Assembly (NCBI RefSeq): GCF_003260205.1
Contig: NZ_QERF01000011.1
Span: forward strand, 62,001-126,000
DNA from: Winogradskyella tangerina
Lineage (GTDB): Bacteria > Bacteroidota > Bacteroidia > Flavobacteriales > Flavobacteriaceae
Reading direction: 5' to 3'
Length of the DNA stretch: 64,000 nucleotides
Part shown: in pieces, positions 28,452 through 38,640 of the stretch
How the letters are laid out: every line of letters begins with the position of its first letter
How positions within the stretch are numbered: position 1 is the stretch's first letter
The notes under the pieces: generated by a model
Seen by the model: the letters and a program-made list of their open reading frames with translations, nothing else
Told to the model about the DNA's origin: nothing
Database searches by the model: none
Position numbers and translations under genes: made by a program

Positions 28452-31400
28452 ATGAAAACAAGATTCGTAAGAATACTAACGCTATTAATTTTATTTTGTG
28501 CTCAAATAGCTTTAGCACAAGAGAAACTGGTTACCGGAACCGTTTCTGACGAAACAGGATCACCCCTTCCTGGAGCAGCTATTTTACAAAAAGGGACCAC
28601 AAATGGTGTATCGACCAATTTTGAAGGAATTTTCTCTATTGAGGTGTCAGAAGGCGATATACTGGTATTTAGTTATCTAGGTTATGGTAGTAAGGAGATT
28701 TTGGTTAGATCAGCCAATGTCATTAATGTTTCGCTTGAGCCGGATAACGCTTTGGACGAAGTGGTGGTGACAGCTTTGGGGATAAAATCAAAACCACGTG
28801 AATTAACTTATGCCTCACAGACCGTTACATCTGAAGAGATTGAAAATACTAATGAAGTAAACCTAACCTCTTCTTTAGCTGCCAAGGCTGCTGGTGTACA
28901 AGTTACTACGTCATCAGGCTCAGTGGGTTCCTCAGCCAATATAAGGATTAGAGGTAACACGTCCATTAATAGATCAAATAGTCCATTATTTGTAATTGAT
29001 GGTGTACCTATAGATAATAGTTCTTCCCAAAACGGCACTGGTGGTGTAGACAATTCAAATAGAGCTATTGACATTAATCAGAATGATATAGCCTCAATAA
29101 ATATATTGAAAGGTACTGCGGCTCAAGCTCTATATGGACTACGTGCAAGTAACGGTGTAATTCTAATTACTACCAAATCAGGAAAATCAGGTAAGACAAG
29201 AATTACGTTATCGTCATCAATTGCTGTCTCCGAAGTAACAAATTTACCTGCTTTACAAAAGCAATATGCTCAAGGTAGACCTGTAGGCGGTGCCCTAACA
29301 TGGAGAGGTCCTGAAACTGGTGAAGGGTTTAGCTGGGGACCTGCAATTTCGAATTTAGAATTTGATGGAGCAACCGATTACCCTTACGATTCAAATGGAC
29401 GATTAGTTCCTACAGGAATGGGTAATGGATTAGCAGCAAGATCTTATGACAATTACAGCTTTTTTGTAAATGGTATTGCTACCGACTTAAATGTTTCTGC
29501 TAGTGGTGGTACAGAAGAAGTAAAATACTTTATTTCAACTGGTAAAAATGACCAAAGTGGTACATCTCCAACAGAACAATTTAGCAGGATATCATTTAGA
29601 GCCAATATCTCGGCCGATATCACTGATAGATTGAATGTTTTAGCAAGTGGTACATTTGTTAACTCGGGAGGTAGAAGAGTTCAAAGGGGATCGAATATTT
29701 CAGGTATAATGCTTGGTCTATTAAGGACCTCGCCAACTTTTGATAACGGCAATGGATTAAGTGGCCGGGAAGCAGCTGCTACAGAAAGTGTGTATCAATT
29801 ACCTAATGGTACTCAAAGAAGTTATCGAGGTGGAATTTACGACAACCCATATTGGACTGTAGCAAAAAATCCTTCCTTCGATGATGTTAATAGATTTATT
29901 GGAGGTTTGCAATTTAACTATCAATTTAATGGTTGGTTAACCCTTAACGGTAAATATGGATATGATCGTTACTCGGACGTCAGAAAACTTGGAATTGACA
30001 TTAATTCAGCAACAGATAGAAACGGAGTAGTAACAGATAGAACTGAAATCAATGAAGATATCAATACACAACTCTTGCTATTGTTTAATAAAGATATTTC
30101 TGACAAAGTAAATGTCGGTGGTACACTGGGTTACGATCAGTATAAAACTAACCGACTAATTCGAAGAGTTGATGGTTTTGGATTAACAATACCTGGTTTT
30201 TTTCATGTTTCCAATAGTGCAACACAAGTAAATGATGAATTCGTTGTACGTAGAGAATTACGAGGTCTATACGCACAAGCCAAAATAGGATATGACAATA
30301 TGCTTTTTGCTAACTTGGCGTATAGAAAAGACTGGTCTTCAACCTTACCAATTAACAACAACAGTTTTGATAGTTACGGATTAGGCGCAAGTTTTGTGTT
30401 TAGTGAACTTCTGAAAGATAATTCAATATTGAATTTTGGTAAATTTAGAATCTCTGGTGGTAAATCAGGTAATGATGCTCCGGCATACTCTACAATTACT
30501 TATTACCAATCAGGATCTGCTGGTGGAGATGGTTTTATATCGAATAATGAATTCCCATTATTCGGTCAAGTAGCATTTGAAAGATCTAGTCTTTTAGGAA
30601 ATCCAAATATAAAACCTGAAAAAACCACGGAATATGAGGTAGGCTTAGATCTTAAATTTTTAGACAGTAGAATTAATTTAGATGTAACATACTACAATAA
30701 AGAAACAACAGATCAAATAATTAATGTTACTCAGGCTGCTACAACTGGCTTTACAAATAGAGTAATCAACGCTGGGGTAATTTCAAATAATGGATGGGAA
30801 GTCACCCTGAATACAGTACCTGTTAGAACAACTGATTTCAACTGGGATTTAGGGTTCAACTTTACACAATATGAATCTGTTGTAGAAGAACTTGTGGAAG
30901 GAATTGAGCCTATCATCTTAAACGGTTTTACAAGCACATCATCTAGAGCTGTACCTGGAGAATCTTATGGTGCCATTTGGGGCAGTAGATGGTTGAGAGA
31001 TGAAAATGGAAATCAACTTGTAGATAACAATGGTGTTGCACTTGCCGATCCAACAAGTGGTGTAATCGGAGACCCAATTCCTGATTTTACGTTAGGAATT
31101 AGAAATAGCTTTGAATACAAGAGTCTCAGACTTACAGCAGTATTAGATATAAGAAAAGGTGGAGACGTCTGGTGCGGAACTTGCGGTATTCTCGATTATT
31201 TTGGTGTTTCGGCAAAAACGGGACAGCTTAGGGATCAGTCTTATGTAGTAGATGGTATCGTACAATCAACAGGAGCACAAAATACGACCGCTGTTCCTTA
31301 TGCAGATCCGGCAGGAGGCTTAGGTGCTAATAGATGGGTGCGCTATGGCTTTGGTGGAATAGCCGAAGATAATATATATGATGGTTCTTATGCCAAATTG

Positions 31401-31625
31401 AGAGAACTTTCCCTTACCTATTCACTTGGTGATAAAATATTAAATCAGATCGGTTTCACTAGTGCCAGTATAACCCTATCTGGACGAAACTTATTCTTAA
31501 TTACAGATTATCCAGGAATTGATCCAGAAACAAATCTAACTGGCGATTCAAATGGTATCGGATTAGATTATTTCAATCAACCATTTACTAGGTCTTATGC
31601 CTTAGCGATTAAATTAACATTTTAA
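28452..31625 (+). CDS. SusC/RagA-family TonB-linked outer-membrane transporter
   Basis: 1057 residues from the ATG before KTRFVRILTLLILFCAQIALAQ, a clear signal peptide; an upstream TTG is inside the promoter and rejected. Next come a carboxypeptidase-like domain (LVTGTVSDETGSPLPGAAIL), the TonB-box/plug region (LDEVVVTALG, then the plug motif IRIRGNTSINRSNSPLFVIDGVP) and a 22-strand barrel ending in Phe. It pairs with the downstream SusD-like lipoprotein, 10 bases away. Known for the family: TonB-powered uptake of glycans, peptides or other large nutrients. No enzyme genes adjoin, so the substrate cannot be inferred. Confidence 0.97.
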   Translation: MKTRFVRILTLLILFCAQIALAQEKLVTGTVSDETGSPLPGAAILQKGTTNGVSTNFEGIFSIEVSEGDILVFSYLGYGSKEILVRSANVINVSLEPDNALDEVVVTALGIKSKPRELTYASQTVTSEEIENTNEVNLTSSLAAKAAGVQVTTSSGSVGSSANIRIRGNTSINRSNSPLFVIDGVPIDNSSSQNGTGGVDNSNRAIDINQNDIASINILKGTAAQALYGLRASNGVILITTKSGKSGKTRITLSSSIAVSEVTNLPALQKQYAQGRPVGGALTWRGPETGEGFSWGPAISNLEFDGATDYPYDSNGRLVPTGMGNGLAARSYDNYSFFVNGIATDLNVSASGGTEEVKYFISTGKNDQSGTSPTEQFSRISFRANISADITDRLNVLASGTFVNSGGRRVQRGSNISGIMLGLLRTSPTFDNGNGLSGREAAATESVYQLPNGTQRSYRGGIYDNPYWTVAKNPSFDDVNRFIGGLQFNYQFNGWLTLNGKYGYDRYSDVRKLGIDINSATDRNGVVTDRTEINEDINTQLLLLFNKDISDKVNVGGTLGYDQYKTNRLIRRVDGFGLTIPGFFHVSNSATQVNDEFVVRRELRGLYAQAKIGYDNMLFANLAYRKDWSSTLPINNNSFDSYGLGASFVFSELLKDNSILNFGKFRISGGKSGNDAPAYSTITYYQSGSAGGDGFISNNEFPLFGQVAFERSSLLGNPNIKPEKTTEYEVGLDLKFLDSRINLDVTYYNKETTDQIINVTQAATTGFTNRVINAGVISNNGWEVTLNTVPVRTTDFNWDLGFNFTQYESVVEELVEGIEPIILNGFTSTSSRAVPGESYGAIWGSRWLRDENGNQLVDNNGVALADPTSGVIGDPIPDFTLGIRNSFEYKSLRLTAVLDIRKGGDVWCGTCGILDYFGVSAKTGQLRDQSYVVDGIVQSTGAQNTTAVPYADPAGGLGANRWVRYGFGGIAEDNIYDGSYAKLRELSLTYSLGDKILNQIGFTSASITLSGRNLFLITDYPGIDPETNLTGDSNGIGLDYFNQPFTRSYALAIKLTF

Positions 31626-31635
31626 CAAAAAAAAT

Positions 31636-33018
31636 ATGAAAAATTTTAATAGAAGAATCTTATCAATATTCTTTATCACAATGCTGTTTGCTTGTGGTGA
31701 TGATTTTGGCGACCTTAACGTCGACCCAACTAGACCAGGTGGAGATAACGCACAAGTAGTGGCAATTGTTCCTATCATGCAAACTCAAACCCACAGGAAC
31801 CTGTTGTCTTCCGCGGCGAGAATAGCTGGTATATTTACCCAACAATTTAAAGGATTTGATGCGCAACAGGTAGCCTACACACAATACGCAATTGGTGAAA
31901 GTACATTGGCTAACTTTTGGGAGTTCGGTCTATATACGGGGTCTATGAGGGACTGCATAGATACTATTGAAAGAGCTGAAGTTCAAGGAGATATTCCAGC
32001 TACTCAGGCTCTAGCACAGATTTATCTCGCAGTAAATTTAGGTATTGCTACAAATCTATGGGGCGATATTCCATATTCAGAAGCATTTCAAGGTTCAGAT
32101 AATGTGACACCCTCATATGATAGTCAAGAAGAAATATACAATTCAATTTTTGAACTTTTAGACGACGCAATTGTTAATCTTCAATTGAATGACCCTCAAG
32201 GTACGCAAGGAGACTTGGTAAATGCGAATTGGACTGCTGTTGCACATGCCTTAAAAGCTAGATTTCATATTCAACTTTCTAAACGTGATCCTGATGCAGG
32301 ATCAAAAGCTCTGATGGAGATTCAGTCAGCTTTTACAAGTAATGCTCAAACACCATCATTTATTTTTGAAGGTAACGCAAACGGTGGTAACCCTTTGGCT
32401 CTATTTGGTATACAAAGACCGAACACCTTAATAATTGGTGATTATTTTGATTCTGTTACAGATGGAGACCCAAGAAAAGTAAATTTAATGGTAGCAAATC
32501 CTGATAACGATCAACTTTATTTTGAAAATGGAAATGATGATTTATTCTGGGCACAGTTTGATTCACCTTCTCCTTTAATCTCTTTTTCAGAACTTAAGTT
32601 TATAGAAGCTGAAGCGCAGCTGTTGACTGGTGAAAATTCTGCAGTGATTTTAAATACAATTAGAGATGCTGTAAGAGCTAACATGGAATACCTAGGCGTT
32701 AATGAAAGTGAAATTGTTACTTATACTAATGCAATTATCACGTCGGATTTGGAAACAATAATCAATGAAAAATATAAGGCACTATATGGCTCAAATTTTA
32801 TACAAGTTTGGAATGATTATAGAAGAACTGGTTATCCTAATTTGACTCCAGATCCAAACGGGGTGAATGGAAGTAATCCGTCTGGTGTTATACCAAGAAG
32901 AATACTATATCCAGACTCCGAAAGACTTGCGAATAACGAAGCATACGAAAATGCTATAGCAGCACAAGGCGGTCATTTATTAGATGATGATTTATGGGCA
33001 TTTCCAAGTGACGACTAG
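31636..33018 (+). CDS. SusD/RagB-family nutrient-binding outer-membrane lipoprotein
   Basis: 460 residues. Lipobox LFAC with the lipidated Cys at residue 20, followed by GDDFGDLNVDPTRPG, the usual start of SusD-like proteins of the PF12771 type. TPR-like helices follow (ARFHIQLSKRDP), with the ISFSELKFIEAEAQLLTGE motif near residue 320. It caps the SusC transporter as a hinged lid. Shorter than classic SusD and more like the peptide- or unknown-substrate branch. Confidence 0.95.
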   Translation: MKNFNRRILSIFFITMLFACGDDFGDLNVDPTRPGGDNAQVVAIVPIMQTQTHRNLLSSAARIAGIFTQQFKGFDAQQVAYTQYAIGESTLANFWEFGLYTGSMRDCIDTIERAEVQGDIPATQALAQIYLAVNLGIATNLWGDIPYSEAFQGSDNVTPSYDSQEEIYNSIFELLDDAIVNLQLNDPQGTQGDLVNANWTAVAHALKARFHIQLSKRDPDAGSKALMEIQSAFTSNAQTPSFIFEGNANGGNPLALFGIQRPNTLIIGDYFDSVTDGDPRKVNLMVANPDNDQLYFENGNDDLFWAQFDSPSPLISFSELKFIEAEAQLLTGENSAVILNTIRDAVRANMEYLGVNESEIVTYTNAIITSDLETIINEKYKALYGSNFIQVWNDYRRTGYPNLTPDPNGVNGSNPSGVIPRRILYPDSERLANNEAYENAIAAQGGHLLDDDLWAFPSDD

Positions 33019-33072
33019 TATTTTCAATTACTACTAACTAGCAAATATTTTAATAGATATTGGATTCTAATA

Positions 33073-33106
33073 GAGACTATTCCAACCTCGGAATAGTCTC
33101 TTATTT
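33073..33106 (+). terminator. intrinsic terminator of the SusC-SusD operon
   Basis: A perfect 11-base stem, GAGACTATTCC with GGAATAGTCTC around AACCTC, followed by TTATTT. It isolates the pair from the following small gene. Confidence 0.85.
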
Positions 33107-33252
33107 CACCATATAAATCTCGTTGTATTCTCCTCTGAGCGACAAGTAAAATATCTGAGAATCCTAGTGCTCTAACCACAATAACCAACCAATTATTTAA
33201 AAGTAATTCATTGCTTACATACTTAGATGTGCGATGACTAAACAATTTGCTT

Positions 33253-33726
33253 ATGAATAATTATAATCATCTTAAAAATTTATGTTGGCTTATCTTTTTG
33301 TGTATTAGCTCAATTCTCTTTCTGAAAAATTGCAAACAAGACGATATTCAATCAGAATGCAGCTGTGAGTCAGAAGCCCTAACAACTATTCCTGAAACTT
33401 GTAATTTAATAGGTCGACTTTCATTTAAATCAGAAAACGCTGAAGATCCCTTTTTTAATAATCATTACTGGATCACATTTATTGAACATAATTGTTCAAA
33501 CTGCGTGCACCATATGATTATCTGTAATCATGAAATTCTTACTGAAAAGTGTAAAGAAGTTAGAAAATTATCGGAAGATGAATTCATACAAATCAAATTT
33601 TCAGGCCATTTAAAAGAAATTTGTAATGACATTTTTACTACAGAAAATATTACTTACAAACATATAACCTTAACGTCCATTGAACTTGTAACGGAAGATG
33701 GACCTATCCATCGTCCCGCTTCTTAA
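33253..33726 (+). CDS. small cysteine-rich exported protein, function unknown
   Basis: About 157 residues from MNNYNHLKN (a second in-frame ATG lies two codons upstream). One N-terminal hydrophobic segment (WLIFLCISSILFL) is followed by CKQD; the residues before this Cys (Leu-Lys-Asn) are a poor lipobox, so lipidation is doubtful. Eleven cysteines are spread through the protein (CSCES, NCSNC, IICNH, KCKEV, ICNDI), suggesting disulfides or metal binding. I do not recognise the family. Its 3' end overlaps the convergent rhomboid gene by 23 bases. The gene is lone and follows a terminator. Confidence 0.65.
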   Translation: MNNYNHLKNLCWLIFLCISSILFLKNCKQDDIQSECSCESEALTTIPETCNLIGRLSFKSENAEDPFFNNHYWITFIEHNCSNCVHHMIICNHEILTEKCKEVRKLSEDEFIQIKFSGHLKEICNDIFTTENITYKHITLTSIELVTEDGPIHRPAS

Positions 33727-34447
33727 AAATGTAATTGATCTGAGTTGGCTCGTCGGTCTCTAATTTCTGATCAACCTCATCTTCTGGAAGCGTTTCAATG
33801 AAGTTTCCGTCTTCGTCAAAATGCCTCATAAATGGATCGTCGTCTTCATTATAATCGGGTTGTTCCCATTTATAGCGTTCAGGTTTGGCGACTTGCTTAC
33901 GGAAAATAAGCGCAAAGACAAACCCTGAAATCAAACCGCCCAAATGACCCTCCCATGAAATGCCGCCTTGAACTGGGAACACATACCAAACCATACTTCC
34001 GTATAGAAAAACAACCATCAGTGAAAGTGCAATTAAACGGTAGTGCTTTGCAAAAATCCCTTTGAAAAATATAAAACTCACCAATACATAAATAAGTCCA
34101 CTGGCACCTATGTGATTTCCTGGCCTTCCCATAATCCAGGTTAGTATTCCTGATAGAATTATACCAAACAGGATCACCCTCCATGCAATTTTATTATAGA
34201 AGTAAAACAAGGAAAGCGACAAAACTAATAGTGGTATCGAGTTATTATATAAATGATCTATATCTGAATGTAAAAACGGACTAGTAAAAATACCCAAAAG
34301 GCCTTCAAGCTTATGCGGCTTAATTCCAAAAGACTTGATGCCGTAATCAATATTAATCTGATACCAAAACACAAGCCAAATAGTAAAGACAATGACTAAT
34401 GGATAAATGATTACCGAATTTGAATATTTAAATTGTTCTGAAGACAT
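33704..34447 (-). CDS. rhomboid-family intramembrane serine protease
   Basis: 247 residues from MSSEQFKYSNSV. Six membrane helices; the catalytic Ser is in HIGASGLIY (Ser116) and the His in SWEGHLGGLISG (His168), with the oxyanion-site Asn in HLYNNSIPLL. All rhomboid essentials are present. The last 45 residues are an acidic soluble tail (DEDGNFIETLPEDEVDQ). Substrate unknown. Divergent from rarA across 101 bases. Confidence 0.93.
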   Translation of the reverse strand: MSSEQFKYSNSVIIYPLVIVFTIWLVFWYQINIDYGIKSFGIKPHKLEGLLGIFTSPFLHSDIDHLYNNSIPLLVLSLSLFYFYNKIAWRVILFGIILSGILTWIMGRPGNHIGASGLIYVLVSFIFFKGIFAKHYRLIALSLMVVFLYGSMVWYVFPVQGGISWEGHLGGLISGFVFALIFRKQVAKPERYKWEQPDYNEDDDPFMRHFDEDGNFIETLPEDEVDQKLETDEPTQINYIFKKRDDG

Positions 34448-34468
34448 GATAATTTTCAATACACACTT

Positions 34469-34476
34469 CAAATTTA
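34469..34476 (-). promoter_or_regulatory. candidate -7 element for the rhomboid gene
   Basis: TAAATTTG on the minus strand, exact consensus, 21 bases before the chosen start codon; supports that start over the upstream in-frame ATG at 34483, which lies upstream of this element. Confidence 0.5.
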
Positions 34477-34536
34477 TAACCAAAACACAATTCCATGAAA
34501 TATTGTCATAATCTCCTTCTTTGTAGATGCATTTTG

Positions 34537-34544
34537 TAATTTTG
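34537..34544 (+). promoter_or_regulatory. candidate -7 element giving a leaderless rarA mRNA
   Basis: TAATTTTG, exact consensus, ends four bases before the rarA ATG. If used, transcription would begin at or next to the start codon. Confidence 0.5.
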
Positions 34545-34548
34545 GATT

Positions 34549-35826
34549 ATGAATACTCCATTAGCCGAAAGATTGCGACCTAAAACTCTAAATGACTACT
34601 TAAGTCAACAGCATTTAGTGGGCAAAGACGGCATGCTGTATTCACAAATAAAAAGTGGGGTGATTCCGTCTCTGATCTTTTGGGGACCGCCAGGAATCGG
34701 AAAAACTACGCTCGCAAATATTATTGCAAATGAGTCTGAACGCCCATTTTATAAGCTAAGCGCTATTAATTCTGGCGTGAAGGATATCAGAGAGGTTATT
34801 GATAAAGCAAAAAAAAGTGGTGGTTTGTTTACGGCTAAAAACCCCATTTTATTTATTGATGAAATTCATCGTTTCAGCAAATCGCAACAAGACTCACTAT
34901 TAGAAGCTGTAGAAAAAGGCTGGGTTACTCTAATTGGTGCAACCACCGAAAATCCAAGTTTTGAAGTTATTTCAGCATTGCTTTCAAGGTGTCAGGTTTA
35001 TACACTTAATGCCTTTAGTAAGGCAGATCTAGAAGCCTTATTACAACGCGCCATGGAGGAAGATGAGTTTATTTCGAAACTAGACATCGACCTTCAGGAA
35101 ACTGAAGCCCTACTCCGACTCTCTGGTGGCGATGCTAGGAAACTCTTGAATATTTTTGAGCTACTTGTGACGTCCTTTGAAGACGAACCCATTGTAATTA
35201 CAAATGAGCTGGTTTCGAAACAAATTCAGAATAAGGCTGCCAGATATGACAAAACTGGAGAGCAACATTACGATATTATTTCGGCCTTTATTAAATCGAT
35301 ACGAGGTAGTGATCCTAATGCAGCGGTTTATTATTTGGCTCGAATGATCGAAGGTGGTGAGGACGTGAAATTTATTGCACGACGGTTATTAATCCTGGCC
35401 AGCGAAGATATTGGTAATGCCAATCCGACTGCTTTAGTTATTGCCAATAACACCTTTCAGGCAGTCTCAGTAATTGGCAATCCAGAATCTAGAATAATAT
35501 TGAGCCAATGTGCTACCTATCTTGCAAGTTCACCTAAAAGCAATGCGGCTTACGAAGCTATCAACAAAGCCCAGCAATTGGTTAGAGAAACAGGCGATTT
35601 ATCTGTACCGCTTTCTATTCGAAATGCACCAACAAAGCTTATGAAAGAATTAGGTTATGGTGATGACTATAAGTATGCTCATAGTTACGAAAACAACTTT
35701 GCGGAGCACGAATTTCTGCCTGATGAAATTAAAAACACAAAACTTTACAACCCCGGAAACAACGCTAGAGAGCAGGCTCAGCGTAACTATTTAAAAGCCC
35801 TCTGGAAAGATAAGTACGGTTACTAG
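34549..35826 (+). CDS. rarA: replication-associated recombination protein A (RarA/MgsA)
   Basis: 425 residues, AAA+ ATPase related to clamp loaders, acting at stalled forks. Walker A GPPGIGKT (46-53), Walker [10 protein letters not shown] (Asp104-Glu105), sensor [11 protein letters not shown], and the C-terminal tetramerisation domain with [23 protein letters not shown]. Length is normal. Its 3' end overlaps the convergent Glu-rich gene by four bases. Confidence 0.97.
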   Translation: MNTPLAERLRPKTLNDYLSQQHLVGKDGMLYSQIKSGVIPSLIFWGPPGIGKTTLANIIANESERPFYKLSAINSGVKDIREVIDKAKKSGGLFTAKNPILFIDEIHRFSKSQQDSLLEAVEKGWVTLIGATTENPSFEVISALLSRCQVYTLNAFSKADLEALLQRAMEEDEFISKLDIDLQETEALLRLSGGDARKLLNIFELLVTSFEDEPIVITNELVSKQIQNKAARYDKTGEQHYDIISAFIKSIRGSDPNAAVYYLARMIEGGEDVKFIARRLLILASEDIGNANPTALVIANNTFQAVSVIGNPESRIILSQCATYLASSPKSNAAYEAINKAQQLVRETGDLSVPLSIRNAPTKLMKELGYGDDYKYAHSYENNFAEHEFLPDEIKNTKLYNPGNNAREQAQRNYLKALWKDKYGY

Positions 35827-36662
35827 AATTTAATATTGATTGGCTTCTCGATCATCTGGCCGTTTTCATTTTCTGAATACACCCAATTCCCGTCTTTTTT
35901 AAGAACCATTGCATTTTTGTCCTTAACCATAAAAATATCTGGAGATGCGGTTGCCAAAAGGACCATTATAATTTTTGGTTCAGCATCTACCAACTGAAAT
36001 CCACCAGCAATTTTCTGTGCATAATACACTGTGCTTTTTTCAGATTTTGGATTGACAACTTCTTTTTCGTCCTTCACAACTTCTTCTTCAATTTCTGGTT
36101 GTGACACTTCAGTTTCTTTAGTTTCCACTACCTCAATAACCTCAGCTTCTTCTTGCACTGGCTCCTCGGTGATGACTTTTTCTTCCGTCGCAGTCTCATT
36201 TTCTGAATCTTGTTCTTTGGGTGATGTTTTGTTTTCAATCCTAGAAAAATCTAAGGTCACAAAGGCGCGTTCTAAAGCCTCTTTATAGGCAACATTTAGA
36301 TTTTTTTCTTTACTGGCGCCTTCTTCAGACTCTAACAATAGTTGCCCATAACAATCCTTAAATGAAATTTTAATTTTTTGTTTCAAAAAACCGCCTTTTA
36401 CTTCATGGACATCAGCATACATTGCGAGGCATCTATTTTTAAAAAGGTCTTCAGGCAACTGCTCACCTTCATCAAAATAAACATTGAATCCTTCTTTTTT
36501 CAATAAATATCTCGTCTGAGTATTCAGTCGATATTTATCTTTTCCTTTTAAAAATTCATATTGAAGCGGAACTACAACATACTTGTATGATTCTGATTTT
36601 GATTGCGAATTGCCATTCAAAATGCAACCGACTAGGAAAAATATGATGATGAATTTCTTCAT
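35823..36662 (-). CDS. exported Glu-rich protein, function unknown
   Basis: 279 residues. N-terminal hydrophobic segment with LVGC (Cys13), a possible lipobox, but cleavage after GNSQ is also plausible. Folded parts are residues about 22-135 and 205-279 (VYYAQKIAGGFQLVDAEPKIIMVLLATASPDIFMVKD), joined by a linker extremely rich in Glu, Thr and Val. The pattern is familiar from uncharacterised Flavobacteriaceae proteins. Start overlaps the yjjG stop by one base; last gene of a four-gene coupled operon. Confidence 0.8.
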   Translation of the reverse strand: MKKFIIIFFLVGCILNGNSQSKSESYKYVVVPLQYEFLKGKDKYRLNTQTRYLLKKEGFNVYFDEGEQLPEDLFKNRCLAMYADVHEVKGGFLKQKIKISFKDCYGQLLLESEEGASKEKNLNVAYKEALERAFVTLDFSRIENKTSPKEQDSENETATEEKVITEEPVQEEAEVIEVVETKETEVSQPEIEEEVVKDEKEVVNPKSEKSTVYYAQKIAGGFQLVDAEPKIIMVLLATASPDIFMVKDKNAMVLKKDGNWVYSENENGQMIEKPINIKF

Positions 36663-37348
36663 TACAACAATGATTTAATCTCAATTAATTGATTGATGGT
36701 TTTGTAAGGTATTGATAAATTTTCATTTCGACCATTAAAAAAAATTGTATCCATACCAACTTTTTCGGCACCTTGTATATCAGCTTCGAGGCTATCGCCA
36801 ATCATTATGCTTTCTTGGGCGAATGCTTGAGCCCTATCTAGAGCAAAATTAAAAATTTTAGGATTTGGCTTTTTCACACCTACCATTTCAGAATTGGTAA
36901 CCGTTTCAAAATAATGCAGAATATTTGAATTTCTTAATTTCCGCTCCTGAGCTTCCTCAAATCCATTGGTGATAATATGCAATTTGTACTTAGCATCTAA
37001 ATACTCTAAAATTTCAGAAGCACCGTCAAATAGATGATTAAAAGTGGTTAAATGCTCAATATATGAAACGGATAAATTGTTAATCATAGTATCTTCCACT
37101 TCAACATTTATGGCATCAAAGGCTTCCTTCAAACGTCCGTACCGCAGGTTTGCCTTGGTTACACGTTCTTCTCTATAGAGTTTCCAATATTTAAGATTAA
37201 TGGGTTCGTAGACTTCTAAAAATTCATTCAGACTTATATCAATACGGTTGAGCTCAAATATCTTTTTAAATGTTAAGCCTGAGTTTTTATCAAAATCCCA
37301 TAAGGTGTGGTCTAGATCAAAAAACACATGTTTTACCTTGTCCTTCAT
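36662..37348 (-). CDS. yjjG: YjjG-family HAD phosphatase (noncanonical pyrimidine nucleotidase)
   Basis: 228 residues, HAD superfamily with a helical cap. Motif I FFDLDHTLWDFD, motif II IITNG, Lys of motif III in VGVKKPNPKIF, and motif IV GDSLEADIQGAEKVG are all present. YjjG enzymes dephosphorylate nucleoside monophosphates, including damaged pyrimidines. ATGA overlap with the upstream deacetylase-like gene. Confidence 0.9.
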   Translation of the reverse strand: MKDKVKHVFFDLDHTLWDFDKNSGLTFKKIFELNRIDISLNEFLEVYEPINLKYWKLYREERVTKANLRYGRLKEAFDAINVEVEDTMINNLSVSYIEHLTTFNHLFDGASEILEYLDAKYKLHIITNGFEEAQERKLRNSNILHYFETVTNSEMVGVKKPNPKIFNFALDRAQAFAQESIMIGDSLEADIQGAEKVGMDTIFFNGRNENLSIPYKTINQLIEIKSLL

Positions 37349-38640
37349 TCAACGGTTTCTAATATTAAATTAAATAGTGATCTGTAACCTTTCCAACGGT
37401 CTATATCACTAAAAGTGTAATTATGAAATACAGGAACAAAAGTACCATTTACCGCTTTGACTTCATCAATTAATTTTTGTAAATGTTCGGTTTTATCGAG
37501 TTGCGATTCATACTTTAACAAGGCATAATCTAAACAATGATAAGGGTTAATTTGAAGAGGTGTTTGCACTTCATAATCGAGGTCGTACCATTGAAATGGT
37601 GTACAGGTCCCGGCTCTAAAACCCAGTGTATCTATATAACCCATGGTAAAATCCTTGTTGATCTCTAGCTCAATTAAATTCCTGTAGGATTTGGGCATAT
37701 TTAATTTTGAAAAGGAGTGTCTTACTGCTGATAATTCTCTATTAATTATAGATTCCATTTTCAATTTCTCCTTCTTTAAAACTGAAATATTATCGAGCGC
37801 AAAGTAGGATGCTTTAATTCCTACTTTAGAGTAATCGGCTACCGATTTAATGAGCGACACAAACTCTTTTTTATTGGTGCTATTATTTTTATCGTAGGTT
37901 GAAAAGCTCCCAATTAGGAAGAAAACAATAAACTTAAAATCGTACTGCTTTTGTTTTGTAATAATCCATTTGAAGGTGTCATACGGATCACGCTTGAAAC
38001 CCATAAGTACCGAGTAACGTTGATATAATTGTTTTAATCTAAATCTACCAATATCGCTAAATGTTCCACCAATGGTTCGCAGCAGTCCTTTCTTCCTGAA
38101 ATAATAGGCCATCGGTACGTCAATTACAGGTTGTACCTTATATGTCCGTTGTGGAAATTCAAAATCAGGAAATCGATTTTTTAGGACGTCTTGTAATTTA
38201 TATGCCCAAATATCAACGATAGGTTGATTTAAAAAACGGTGCTTATATGCCAAGCTTTCCTGAGCCATAAATCGACCATAGTCATCCTTCACATGAGGTA
38301 GATATTCTTCATATCGGCTTAGTAAATAAAAAGAGGCTGCAAAAATATCGAAAGGCAGATCACTTCGCTCTCCGGCTGCAAAAAACCCTTTTGTTTCGTC
38401 CCATTGCTGCACACTAATATCGAGATCCGATAAGCCTTGTTCAAATAAAAGATCGTTACTACGCACAAAAAGCTCACTACTTAAAGGCTTTTTGGTGTAA
38501 GACATTTTAAGACTATTGTGCGCAATAAAATCCTCTACTTTAGAAGTGAATTTAACATCTACCCCAAGTATGCGTTTACATAAATGCTTAAAGGTATATT
38601 TTAAGCGTGGCGTGATCTTATGCGTATAGACTAATAACAT
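37345..38640 (-). CDS. polysaccharide deacetylase-like protein
   Basis: 431 residues, no signal peptide. The N-terminal half matches a Bacteroidota-specific region (FAASFYLLSRYEEYLPHVKDDYGRF), and residues about 175-425 a NodB-like barrel with PVIDVPMAYYF, VRHSFSKLNMPKSYRNL, GYIDTLGFRAGTCTPFQWYD and the final FHNYTF. The classic zinc triad is not clearly recognisable, so activity is uncertain. Often near cell-wall or glycan genes; here between radC and yjjG with one- and four-base overlaps. Confidence 0.8.
   Translation of the reverse strand: MLLVYTHKITPRLKYTFKHLCKRILGVDVKFTSKVEDFIAHNSLKMSYTKKPLSSELFVRSNDLLFEQGLSDLDISVQQWDETKGFFAAGERSDLPFDIFAASFYLLSRYEEYLPHVKDDYGRFMAQESLAYKHRFLNQPIVDIWAYKLQDVLKNRFPDFEFPQRTYKVQPVIDVPMAYYFRKKGLLRTIGGTFSDIGRFRLKQLYQRYSVLMGFKRDPYDTFKWIITKQKQYDFKFIVFFLIGSFSTYDKNNSTNKKEFVSLIKSVADYSKVGIKASYFALDNISVLKKEKLKMESIINRELSAVRHSFSKLNMPKSYRNLIELEINKDFTMGYIDTLGFRAGTCTPFQWYDLDYEVQTPLQINPYHCLDYALLKYESQLDKTEHLQKLIDEVKAVNGTFVPVFHNYTFSDIDRWKGYRSLFNLILETVE

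Noticed and set aside
28452..33018. Polysaccharide utilisation locus
   Set aside because: Only SusC and SusD are present; no glycoside hydrolase, lyase, sulfatase or sensor gene adjoins.
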